This document shows, piece after piece, positions 1 to 5,361 of a DNA stretch of 8,277 bases. This stretch comes from Actinomycetes bacterium (GTDB lineage: Bacteria > Actinomycetota > Actinomycetes > Propionibacteriales > Propionibacteriaceae): the NCBI GenBank assembly GCA_023432725.1, contig JAEYUH010000019.1:1-8277 (forward strand). Direction: 5' to 3'. Each line of letters starts with the position of its first letter. Position 1 is the first letter of the stretch. Position numbers and translations under genes: made by a program. The notes below the pieces were generated by a model. It did not search any database, was not told where the DNA came from, and was given only the letters and a program-made list of their open reading frames with translations.

Positions 1-2
1 CC

Positions 3-254
3 GAGGGCATTCTCGAGGGACTGGCCGACAAGCTGAACATCGTCGAGCGGCAGGCGGAGGCCGACCTGGAGCGGTTCAAGGACTTCATCGAGTCGGAGGA
101 GGTCGCCACCGGCGCCTGGCGCGGCAGTATCAACCCGGGGGCGGGCGTGGGAACGCCGGACGTCGACGACGCGGCAGCCTCGCGCGGCGACTCCGGCACG
201 GTGGACGACCTGCCGGGCGAGGACGCTGCCCCCGGACCGCGTCGCGCGCTCTGA
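3..254 (+). CDS. SRPBCC (cyclase/dehydrase-like) family protein, C-terminal part
   Basis: Only the last 83 codons are in the window; the start lies to the left. The reading frame is open from base 3 to the TGA at 252-254. The first part is an amphipathic, charged helix (ERQAEADLERFKDFIES) followed by ATGAWRGSI. This resembles the C-terminal helix of actinobacterial polyketide cyclase/dehydrase-type SRPBCC proteins, where an 'ERFKxFIExxxxETGAWRG' ending is common. That is remembered family knowledge, not a search. The rest is a low-complexity acidic tail rich in D, A, G and P, probably disordered. SRPBCC proteins have a helix-grip fold that can hold a hydrophobic ligand; no substrate can be named here. 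The stop is 14 bases before the dehydrogenase start on the same strand, so the two are probably co-transcribed. Confidence 0.6.
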   Translation, partial: EGILEGLADKLNIVERQAEADLERFKDFIESEEVATGAWRGSINPGAGVGTPDVDDAAASRGDSGTVDDLPGEDAAPGPRRAL

Positions 255-268
255 GCCGGGCGGACCAG

Positions 269-1123
269 ATGTCAGACCTGAGCAGCATTCCTGCCCAGCA
301 GCAGGAGTGGCCCGGCACCGAGGCCGACCTCACGCCGCGTCCCGACCACGGCCAGCAGAGCTGGGTCGGGCGCGACCGGCTGGCAGGCAAGAAGGCCCTG
401 ATCACCGGGGGCGACTCCGGGATCGGACGGGCCGTAGCTATCGTGTTCGCGAAGGAGGGGGCGGACGTCGCCATCGCCTACCTTCCCGAGGAGGAGGCCG
501 ACGCCGCCGAGACGGCCCGGATCGTCGAGCAGGCCGGCCAACGATGCGTCCTGATCCCGACAGACCTGCGGACGCAGGAGGCCTGCCAGGACCTGGCCGC
601 ACGGGTGGTGGATGAACTCGGCGGGCTCGACGTGCTCGTGTCCAACGCAGCCTTCCAGCAGGCCTACGACCACCTGGAGGCGTTCCCGTCCGGCCAGATC
701 GAACGGACCTTCGCGACGAACGTCTTCGCCACCTTCTGGCTCGTCCAGGCGCTCGCCCGGCACCTGGAGAAGGGCGGCAGCATCATCGTCACCACCTCGA
801 TCCAGGCCTACAGCCCGTCCTCGCACCTGCTGGACTACGCAGCGACCAAGGCCGCCCTGAACAACCTCACGGTGAACCTCGCCGGCGAACTCGGGGAGCG
901 GGGCGTCCGGGTGAACGCGGTGGCACCCGGCCCGATCTGGACCCCGCTCATCCCGGCCACCATGGAGCCGGAGAAGGTCGAGGGGTTCGGTTCCGACACC
1001 CCGCTGGGACGCGCGGGGCATCCGGTCGAGGTGGCAGCGGCCTTCGTGTTCCTCGCCAGCGACGAGGCGAGCTACGTCAGCGGGACGGTACTCGGCGTCA
1101 CCGGAGGCAAGCCGGTGTTCTGA
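269..1123 (+). CDS. SDR family oxidoreductase, YghA / general-stress-protein-39 type
   Basis: Predicted cytosolic NAD(P)-dependent short-chain dehydrogenase of 284 residues. Classical SDR landmarks are present in order: nucleotide-binding TGGDSGIG (46-53), an acidic cofactor-region turn PTDLR (97-101), NAA (126-128), catalytic Ser177 in TTSIQAY, YAATK with Tyr190 and Lys194, then the APGPIWTPL loop (219-227) and the C-terminal LGVTGG. The roughly 38-residue extension before the Rossmann fold, containing a proline-rich 'RPDHGQQSW' stretch, is typical of the YghA/YdaD/Gsp39 subgroup (about 285-300 residues). This supports the ATG at 269, although only a weak GGGCGG lies upstream. Members act on alcohols, aldehydes or sugars, and several are stress-induced; the substrate is unknown. 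It follows the SRPBCC gene by 14 bases and meets the DUF1989 gene tail to tail, 9 bases apart. Confidence 0.93.
   Translation: MSDLSSIPAQQQEWPGTEADLTPRPDHGQQSWVGRDRLAGKKALITGGDSGIGRAVAIVFAKEGADVAIAYLPEEEADAAETARIVEQAGQRCVLIPTDLRTQEACQDLAARVVDELGGLDVLVSNAAFQQAYDHLEAFPSGQIERTFATNVFATFWLVQALARHLEKGGSIIVTTSIQAYSPSSHLLDYAATKAALNNLTVNLAGELGERGVRVNAVAPGPIWTPLIPATMEPEKVEGFGSDTPLGRAGHPVEVAAAFVFLASDEASYVSGTVLGVTGGKPVF
1099..1117 (+). terminator. Weak hairpin at the end of the dehydrogenase gene
   Basis: A perfect 6-bp stem, CACCGG (1099-1104) with CCGGTG (1112-1117) and a 7-base loop, lies in the last codons of the dehydrogenase. A competing stem pairs GCCGG (1111-1115) with CCGGC (1125-1129). No T-run follows on either strand. 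In this tight convergent junction it could slow polymerase from both sides, but in G+C-rich DNA such stems often arise by chance. Confidence 0.2.
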
Positions 1124-1132
1124 GCCGGCGAG

Positions 1133-1720
1133 TCACCCGGGCTGGAGCTGGTAGTCGATCGGCTTGCAGATACCGCCGTTGGACTTCTCCGCCGAGCAGG
1201 CGGTGAGTCCGACGACGAGATCCATTTCGGCCCGCACCCGGAACCTGGCGCCGGGGCGGGACAGCGGCGGGTCGATGTGGAGGGTTCCGTCCGGGTCGGT
1301 CCACACGTTCATGAAGATGTTGAACGAGGTCGCGATCCTGTCGAGGGTCACCCCGTAGGGAGCCAACCCGGAGTGGAGGTTCGCCAGGCAGCTCGGGTGC
1401 GGCGCGCCGTCGAACTCCGGGTACAGCAGGTCGAAGGTCTCCTGGCTGCACGGGGTCAGGGTGAAGTCGTGCCTCCCGCAGGTGTCCTCGACGATGCTGA
1501 GCATGGGTCTGGAGCGGTTGGAGTACAGCACGTCCCCCTCGGTGAGGAACACCTTGTTGGCGTAGTCGATGGTGCGTCCGCTGGACAGCCACTCCTCGAT
1601 GTCGGGGTCGGCGACGGCGTACAGGTCGCTCACCTGCCCGCCCATCGGGTCGACGACGAGCAGTTCGTCGCCGGCCGCCATCCGGAATCCCACCCCGGTC
1701 TGCGGTGCCAGACGGTTCAC
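1133..1720 (-). CDS. DUF1989 / urea carboxylase-associated family protein
   Basis: 195 residues, close to the usual single-domain length. Family landmarks: the SSGRT turn (46-50), the block RPMLSIVEDTCGRHD (71-85) followed by Cys91, Cys111 with NL (114-115), NIFMNV (134-139), AEMDLVV (164-170), Cys175 and NGGICKP (181-187). The conserved His84, Asp85 and cysteines are candidate metal or catalytic residues, by inference. DUF1989 proteins occur beside urea carboxylase, and the pair CgdA/CgdB acts as a carboxyguanidine deiminase in guanidine use. Here there is one copy and no carboxylase in view, so that exact role is not assumed. The start is GTG at 1718-1720, chosen because a strong AAGGAGG sits 4 bases upstream and the GTG overlaps the upstream TGA (GTGA). 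It is thus translationally coupled to the YcgG-like gene. Family assignment is firm; the reaction is open. Confidence 0.9.
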   Translation of the reverse strand: MNRLAPQTGVGFRMAAGDELLVVDPMGGQVSDLYAVADPDIEEWLSSGRTIDYANKVFLTEGDVLYSNRSRPMLSIVEDTCGRHDFTLTPCSQETFDLLYPEFDGAPHPSCLANLHSGLAPYGVTLDRIATSFNIFMNVWTDPDGTLHIDPPLSRPGARFRVRAEMDLVVGLTACSAEKSNGGICKPIDYQLQPG

Positions 1721-2469
1721 CGGTCCTCCTTCGCCTCGCAGGTGCCGAGATCATAGGGCGGACGCCAGTCGCCGGGCACCTGGCGTCCGGAGTACTGCCT
1801 GGCCTCGGACAGGGTGCCGTGGTCGGCCGCCATCGGGTTCACGTCGCCCTGCAGGGAGGTGTCGCGGCGCCGGACGATGTCCCGCATCCGGTGGTACTGC
1901 CCGGACGCGCGCAGCTGGTCGAACTGGTCGTGCAGGTTGAACACCAGGACCGGCAGCGGGGTGCGTCGGGCCAGGCGGGACGCCGCGGGGTGCATCCCGA
2001 TCACGAAGAAGGCGCGCCCGGCAGCGCTGAAGCCGAAGTGGGGGTCGGCGGGATCGGGGCTGACCCGCTGGTCCCAGGCGGCCCCGTCCGCTTCGCGAAG
2101 CAGCGCGAGTTGGCGCCAGAGCAACTCCTCGAACTGGGCCTCCGTGCTGGGAACCGGCCCCCGGAACGCTGCCACCAGGGAGGCCAGGCGCAGCCCGCCG
2201 TCGGGCTCGGCGACCGGTGGGTGGGCGGCGGCGAAGCGGGCGAGGTGGCGCAGGAGATCACCGGTGCCGGCGGGATCCGCCAGCTGGTCGATCACCACCA
2301 CGTCGGCGGTGCCGCGGTTGAACACGGACTTGGCTCCCACGCACGGGTAGGTCGGATCGGACACCAGGTCGGTGAGCGCGCTCGCGATCTGCTGCTCGGT
2401 GGCGCGCGGGATCGTCAACATTGCCTTGGGCATACCTGGCCGATACCCCTGTACTCGTGGTCTGAACAT
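1717..2469 (-). CDS. YqcI/YcgG family protein, GntA-like predicted haem-dependent N-hydroxylase
   Basis: Up to 250 residues from ATG 2469. Family blocks run end to end: YPCVGAKS (41-48), EELLW (114-118), SPDPADPHFGFS (137-148), GRAFFVIGMHPAASR (151-165), VFNLHDQFDQLR (176-187), NPMAADHG (211-218) and SEARQYSGR (221-229). The founding characterised member, GntA, is described as a haem-dependent enzyme that N-hydroxylates pre-guanitoxin; most relatives, including Bacillus YqcI/YcgG, are uncharacterised. His160 in the GMHP block is a candidate haem ligand (inference). No signal peptide or membrane span, so cytosolic. No other guanitoxin genes are visible, so the substrate is probably different. 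The start is uncertain: ATG 2469 has no ribosome site, while Met13 (ATG 2433) lies just after a GGGTAT promoter element and may be used leaderless, giving 238 residues. First gene of a two-gene operon. Confidence 0.88.
   Translation of the reverse strand: MFRPRVQGYRPGMPKAMLTIPRATEQQIASALTDLVSDPTYPCVGAKSVFNRGTADVVVIDQLADPAGTGDLLRHLARFAAAHPPVAEPDGGLRLASLVAAFRGPVPSTEAQFEELLWRQLALLREADGAAWDQRVSPDPADPHFGFSAAGRAFFVIGMHPAASRLARRTPLPVLVFNLHDQFDQLRASGQYHRMRDIVRRRDTSLQGDVNPMAADHGTLSEARQYSGRQVPGDWRPPYDLGTCEAKEDR
1725..1731 (-). promoter_or_regulatory. Ribosome binding site of the DUF1989 gene
   Basis: Read on the minus strand, AAGGAGG lies 4 bases before the GTG at 1720, inside the last codons of the upstream gene (the EGxxxE-like end ...KEDR). 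It decides the GTG start and supports coupled translation of the two genes. Confidence 0.75.
2443..2467 (-). promoter_or_regulatory. Candidate SigB/SigF-type promoter for the YcgG-DUF1989 operon
   Basis: On the minus strand GTTC (2464-2467) is followed after 15 bases by GGGTAT (2443-2448). This resembles the GTTT-N15ish-GGGTAT pattern of actinobacterial stress sigma factors (SigB in Streptomyces, SigF in mycobacteria). Transcription would begin near 2434-2437, immediately before the ATG at 2433, giving a nearly leaderless transcript. It overlaps the first codons of the longer start at 2469, so both cannot be right for the same transcript. Confidence 0.4.
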
Positions 2470-2511
2470 TCGAAGCGTCGATGCCGGGGCTGCGCCTGAA
2501 GTTCCCCCACC

Positions 2512-2537
2512 GACTGACCCGGCCCGCGAACGGGTAA
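2512..2537 (+). promoter_or_regulatory. Candidate SigB-type promoter for the coiled-coil gene
   Basis: GGGTAA (2532-2537) is preceded after 16 bases by GACT (2512-2515), fitting the loose Streptomyces SigB pattern GNNT-N14-16-GGGTA. It lies about 45 bases before the start at 2583, a normal distance for a leadered transcript. It is short and unproven, but a similar element faces the other way 65 bases to the left. Confidence 0.3.
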
Positions 2538-2547
2538 CTACCGGGAA

Positions 2548-2564
2548 GGCCGCACGGCGCGGCC
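2548..2564 (+). other. 5' leader hairpin before the coiled-coil gene
   Basis: GGCCGC (2548-2553) pairs perfectly with GCGGCC (2559-2564) around a 5-base loop. The stem ends 3 bases before the AGGAGG ribosome site (2568-2573). If the promoter at 2512-2537 is right, the hairpin lies near the 5' end of the mRNA and could affect stability or translation. It may also be chance in G+C-rich DNA. Confidence 0.3.
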
Positions 2565-2582
2565 GTCAGGAGGACAACCATC

Positions 2583-3041
2583 ATGGATACCTGGGTCTGG
2601 GTAGTCATCGCCATCGTCGTGGTCGTGGCCCTCGTCGGCCTGGTCCTGTGGACCCAACGCCGCTCCGACCACCGCATGCACGAGCGGATCGAGCAGGCGC
2701 AGGATCTGCGTGCCCGCGGCCAGGAGGCCGACCTGCACGCGAAGGAGCAGGCCGCCGAGGCCGCCCGCGAGCAGGCGGAGGCACAGCGTGCCCGGGTCGA
2801 AGCCGAGCGCCTCGAACGGGCCGCCAGGCAGCGCGCGGCCGAGGCCGAGCAGACCCAGCAGGCGGCCAGGTCGCACCTGGACGAGGCGAACCGGCTGATG
2901 CCGGAGGGCGCCGAACTCGACGGGGATGTGGACCCGGGCCGACGGGTCGCCGATCCGGTCGATGAGGGCTACCCACGCCACGACACCGTCCATGACAGCG
3001 AGGTCAGCGACCCCGGTCTGACGGACGACCGTCGCCTCTGA
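2583..3041 (+). CDS. Small membrane-anchored coiled-coil protein, function unknown
   Basis: 152 residues. One N-terminal membrane span (about 4-23, WVWVVIAIVVVVALVGLVLW) is followed by RR, so the bulk is probably cytoplasmic. Residues about 30-105 are a continuous Ala/Glu/Gln/Arg-rich helix with heptad-like spacing, almost certainly a coiled coil. The tail (107-152) is acidic and rich in D, P and G, probably disordered. Similar short anchored coiled-coil proteins are widespread in actinobacteria, mostly unnamed and often near stress genes; no function is assigned. The start is well supported by AGGAGG (2568-2573) 9 bases before the ATG. It is divergent from the YcgG operon and converges on the AEC transporter, with 30 bases between the stops. 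Possible stress-sigma control comes from the upstream GGGTAA element. Confidence 0.85.
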   Translation: MDTWVWVVIAIVVVVALVGLVLWTQRRSDHRMHERIEQAQDLRARGQEADLHAKEQAAEAAREQAEAQRARVEAERLERAARQRAAEAEQTQQAARSHLDEANRLMPEGAELDGDVDPGRRVADPVDEGYPRHDTVHDSEVSDPGLTDDRRL

Positions 3042-3071
3042 GGAGGAGTCGAGGGGCGCGGGTCTGCGTCC

Positions 3072-4016
3072 TCAAGCGGTGAGGAGCACGTAGCCGAGGA
3101 AGACCGTGATCGAGACCAGTGACGACATCGAGAGGACGTTGTTCACGTAGGTGAGGTCGTCCCGGCGGGCGGCAGGGATGAACAGCGGAATGATGAACGG
3201 CGGCGGCAGCACCATCAGCGCGACCAGGGCGTGCCGGAAGATCGGTTCGAGGCCGAGGACCTGCTCGAACACTACGATGCCGATCAGCAGGGCGAGCCCC
3301 AGGGTCACGACGGTGCGAACGGCGACCAGGGGCAGCGCCGAGCGGATGCCCGCCCGGCTGAGCCGCGACCCGTACCCCACAATCAGCAGGATCAGGGGCA
3401 CGATCATCCCTGCCAGGTAGCCCAGCGCAGTCCCGATCGCGCCGCCCACCGGACCGTCGGTGACCACGGCCCCGAGCCCCGCGAAGTTCAGGGCGAGGCC
3501 AAGCAGGATGGCGACGATGGTGGGTGAGGTGAGAAGGTTCCGTGCGGTCTGAGCGGCGCTCTGGCGCTGGGCGCCGGCGGCGCGCAGCAGGGTGACGAAC
3601 ACGAACCAGATGAACACCTCGTGTCCCAGGGCCAGCACGCCGAGCGCCGGCAGGTCGTCCACCCCGTACACCGCGGTGAACAGGGCGAACCCGACCATCC
3701 CGAGTTCGAAGCCGGTGAACAGGAACGGGAGGTACGGCGAGCCGCCCACAAGCCTGAGCGCGAGGCGACCGACGCCGTACAACCCGACGCAGACCGCGAA
3801 GACGATCAACACCACCCACAGGTAGGCGGGCTGGAAGCTGGTCCTCAGGAAGGTGGTGAAGAGCACGGCCGGCAGGGCGACGTTCACGATCAGCCGCTTC
3901 AGTCCGGCCACGGTGGGGTCATCGAGCACCCGGGCGCGGCGCAGCAGCATGCCGAGCGCGATCAGGATCACGATCGGCAGCACGCCGGCCACGACGTCGC
4001 TGAGGTCGGATGACAT
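3072..4016 (-). CDS. AEC (auxin efflux carrier) family transporter
   Basis: 314 residues, a typical AEC length, with ten likely membrane spans: about 8-26, 42-58, 64-88, 96-117, 124-145, 163-180, 194-214, 227-250, 259-280 and 294-312. Landmarks include NVALPAVLFTTF (45-56), the NLLTSPTIVAILLGL half-repeat start (160-174), LPPPFIIPLFIP (270-281) and the polar YVNNVLSMSSLVS (290-302). AEC proteins are secondary carriers in the cytoplasmic membrane. Bacterial members move malate, malonate or similar organic anions, but the substrate cannot be read from sequence. The start is ATG 4016, with AAGGA 5 bases upstream (4022-4026) and a start ahead of the first span; an in-frame extension to 4592 crosses a neighbouring gene and is not protein-like. 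Divergent from the thioredoxin gene; the facing starts are 168 bases apart. Confidence 0.9.
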   Translation of the reverse strand: MSSDLSDVVAGVLPIVILIALGMLLRRARVLDDPTVAGLKRLIVNVALPAVLFTTFLRTSFQPAYLWVVLIVFAVCVGLYGVGRLALRLVGGSPYLPFLFTGFELGMVGFALFTAVYGVDDLPALGVLALGHEVFIWFVFVTLLRAAGAQRQSAAQTARNLLTSPTIVAILLGLALNFAGLGAVVTDGPVGGAIGTALGYLAGMIVPLILLIVGYGSRLSRAGIRSALPLVAVRTVVTLGLALLIGIVVFEQVLGLEPIFRHALVALMVLPPPFIIPLFIPAARRDDLTYVNNVLSMSSLVSITVFLGYVLLTA

Positions 4017-4124
4017 GCCGGTCCTTCTTGCACCCGCCGGTCCCGGACGGCGGTCGTCGGGTTGCGTTGCTGCCTGCCCCATCCTTTCGCGGGAGTCGGT
4101 GGTGTGCCGGGCGAACCGCCGGAT

Positions 4125-4140
4125 CGGAGCCGATGCTCCG
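4125..4140. repeat. Perfect inverted repeat between the transporter and thioredoxin genes
   Basis: CGGAGC-CGAT-GCTCCG forms a perfect 6-bp stem with a 4-base loop. A second, partly exclusive inverted repeat, GCCGGA (4118-4123) with TCCGGC (4137-4142), shares its right arm. The site lies about 45-60 bases before the thioredoxin start, where a regulator could bind, and about 110 bases before the transporter start. It is a possible operator for one or both divergent genes. Confidence 0.3.
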
Positions 4141-4171
4141 GCACCGGGAGCCCGCGTCACCAGCGAGCGCC

Positions 4172-4177
4172 TATCCT
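4172..4177 (+). promoter_or_regulatory. Candidate -10 element of the thioredoxin gene (leaderless)
   Basis: TATCCT lies 7 bases before the ATG at 4185, so transcription would begin at or next to the start codon. No ribosome site is visible there, which fits a leaderless mRNA. No convincing -35 box is seen. Confidence 0.35.
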
Positions 4178-4184
4178 GACCGAC

Positions 4185-4514
4185 ATGTCGACCGGATACC
4201 TGCCCGAGACCCTCACCCGGAACGAGGTGGACGCCCTGCCCGGCGCCACCGTGCTGCAGTTCGGCACGGACTGGTGCGGCTACTGCCGCGCCGCGGCCCC
4301 CTCGATCGACTCCGTGGTGGGCACCGCGGAGGGGGTGCGACACATCCTGGTCGAGGACGGCAAGGGCCGTCCGCTGGGTCGCTCGTACCGGGTGAAGCTG
4401 TGGCCGACGCTGATCTTCCTCGCCGACGGTCGCGAGGTGGCCCGGGTGGTGCGGCCCTGGGACACCTCGGAGCTGTCGATCGCCATGGACGCCCTGCGCT
4501 CGGAAACCTCGTAG
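4185..4514 (+). CDS. Small thioredoxin-family protein
   Basis: 109 residues, the size of a bare thioredoxin fold, with no signal peptide, so cytosolic. The active site is FGTDWCGYC (26-34), with redox cysteines 31 and 34. The cis-proline is Pro74 in KLWPTLIFL (71-79), followed by DGREVARVV (81-89). The middle Pro of classical WCGPC is replaced by Tyr, so its redox potential and partners may differ from thioredoxin 1. The segment VEDGKGRPLGRSYRVKLWPT matches a recognisable bacterial subgroup of thioredoxin-like proteins with WCGxC sites. The ATG at 4185 was chosen because it gives the standard N-terminus and lies 7 bases after a -10-like TATCCT. The open frame extends upstream to 4062, but that stretch is not conserved-looking. 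It probably reduces protein disulfides; no dedicated reductase is nearby. Confidence 0.88.
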   Translation: MSTGYLPETLTRNEVDALPGATVLQFGTDWCGYCRAAAPSIDSVVGTAEGVRHILVEDGKGRPLGRSYRVKLWPTLIFLADGREVARVVRPWDTSELSIAMDALRSETS

Positions 4515-4526
4515 CCGCGACTCCGC

Positions 4527-4541
4527 GGGACGGCCTGTCCC
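4527..4541 (+). terminator. Weak hairpin downstream of the thioredoxin gene
   Basis: GGGAC (4527-4531) pairs with GTCCC (4537-4541) around 5 bases, starting 13 bases after the stop. An alternative stem GACGG/CCGTC uses 4529-4545. No T-run follows, so intrinsic termination is doubtful. Confidence 0.2.
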
Positions 4542-4660
4542 CGTCAACTCACCTGTTCGCCAGACGCTGTCAGCCTTCGCTGCTACGGTCAATCCAGAGG
4601 GTTCCCGGCGGCTCGTTCAATGATGAGCGCACCAACCGCTGAGCGCGAACCTGGAGAACA

Positions 4661-4666
4661 GGGAGG
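4661..4666 (+). promoter_or_regulatory. Ribosome binding site of the DUF4230-like gene
   Basis: GGGAGG lies 11 bases before ATG 4678, at the long end of normal spacing. No other start with a better site is present nearby. Confidence 0.5.
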
Positions 4667-4677
4667 CGCCGGGTTCC

Positions 4678-5298
4678 ATGCCAACATTGGTGAAGCGACT
4701 TCTTTGGGCGGTCCCGATAGTCGCGATCGTCGCGGCCGTGGTGGTATTCGGTGGTCCCGTCTTGAACGGCTACCTCAACGCGAAGCCCGTTGAGACCAAG
4801 TCGGAGAGCAGTAACACTCAGGTGATTGCCGCGATCACGCGCACCGAGCAGGTTGCCCTGGTCAGTCTGGGCATCCAGGGCATCGCCGAGAAGACCCAGA
4901 GCACCACCATCTTCGGCATGGAGGTACCCGGCAGCGAGCGAGCACTCTTCCTGCAGTACACGTTCAATGCGAAGCTGGGCCTGGACGGCAAGGATGTCGA
5001 GATCGAGAAGACCGGCGAGAATGAGTTCACGATCACGATGCCCGAGTTCATCTTCATCGGTCATGACGACGTCAACTTCAAGCTGGCCACCGAGAAGAAT
5101 GGTGTCCTCAGCTGGGCAACACCAGAGATCGACACCTTCGAGATGACCAATAACATCCTCAGCGACGAAGCACAGGTCGAATACGTTCAGGCGAACAGGA
5201 AGCTGCTGCGCGAACAGGCGAAAGCCTTCTACTCCGGCATCGTCAGCGGCATCGATCCTTCCATCGACCTTGATTTCGAGTTCGAGTCCGACTCATAG
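4678..5298 (+). CDS. Membrane-anchored DUF4230-like protein
   Basis: 206 residues. The N-terminus MPTLVKRLLW leads into one membrane span (about 8-27) without a cleavage motif, so the rest is probably outside the membrane as an anchored domain. The extracellular part contains VPGSERALFLQY (83-94), a KLGLDGKDVEI strand (99-109) and FTITMPEFIF (117-126), then a helical EYVQANRKLLREQAKAF (168-184) and an acidic tail. This pattern resembles DUF4230 proteins, which are unassigned in function. The ribosome site GGGAGG (4661-4666) is 11 bases upstream of the ATG. Base composition is odd: sampled lines are about 53-62% G+C, with many A/T-ending codons such as CCA, ACA, TTG, CTT and ATA, unlike its neighbours. 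This suggests transfer or a different selective history. Alone on its strand, convergent with the 93-residue gene. Confidence 0.8.
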   Translation: MPTLVKRLLWAVPIVAIVAAVVVFGGPVLNGYLNAKPVETKSESSNTQVIAAITRTEQVALVSLGIQGIAEKTQSTTIFGMEVPGSERALFLQYTFNAKLGLDGKDVEIEKTGENEFTITMPEFIFIGHDDVNFKLATEKNGVLSWATPEIDTFEMTNNILSDEAQVEYVQANRKLLREQAKAFYSGIVSGIDPSIDLDFEFESDS

Positions 5299-5347
5299 AG
5301 TCACTTGCAGCCATCCCCTCCGGCCAGCGCCATCCGGTACCTCAGAT

Positions 5348-5361
5348 CCGGGCTCACCCGG
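5348..5361 (-). terminator. Hairpin at the stop codon of the 93-residue gene
   Basis: CCGGG (5348-5352) and CCCGG (5357-5361) form a 5-bp stem with a 4-base loop that contains the minus-strand stop codon. No T-run follows on the minus strand. It sits in the 55-base gap between two convergent genes and could act as a weak two-way terminator. Confidence 0.25.

Noticed and set aside
272..1021. 249-codon minus-strand frame opposite the dehydrogenase
   Set aside because: The plus strand has a full set of SDR motifs; the minus frame has none and no ribosome site.
1133..2469. Calling the YcgG-DUF1989 pair a guanitoxin or guanidine-degradation operon outright
   Set aside because: Only one gene of each family is present, with no other guanitoxin genes, no second DUF1989 subunit, no urea carboxylase and no guanidine riboswitch seen. 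The family names are kept and the pathway is left as a hypothesis.
1705..2499. 264-codon plus-strand frame opposite the YcgG-like gene
   Set aside because: The minus strand carries the complete YqcI/YcgG motif series; the plus frame is G/H/R-rich with no family match.
3042..3071. Possible bidirectional terminator between the coiled-coil gene and the transporter
   Set aside because: Only a 5-bp GAGGA/TCCTC match with a long loop was found, with no T-run.
4017..4592. In-frame N-terminal extension of the AEC transporter
   Set aside because: It would run antisense through the whole thioredoxin gene, has no membrane or family-like sequence, and ATG 4016 has its own ribosome site and the normal AEC N-terminus.
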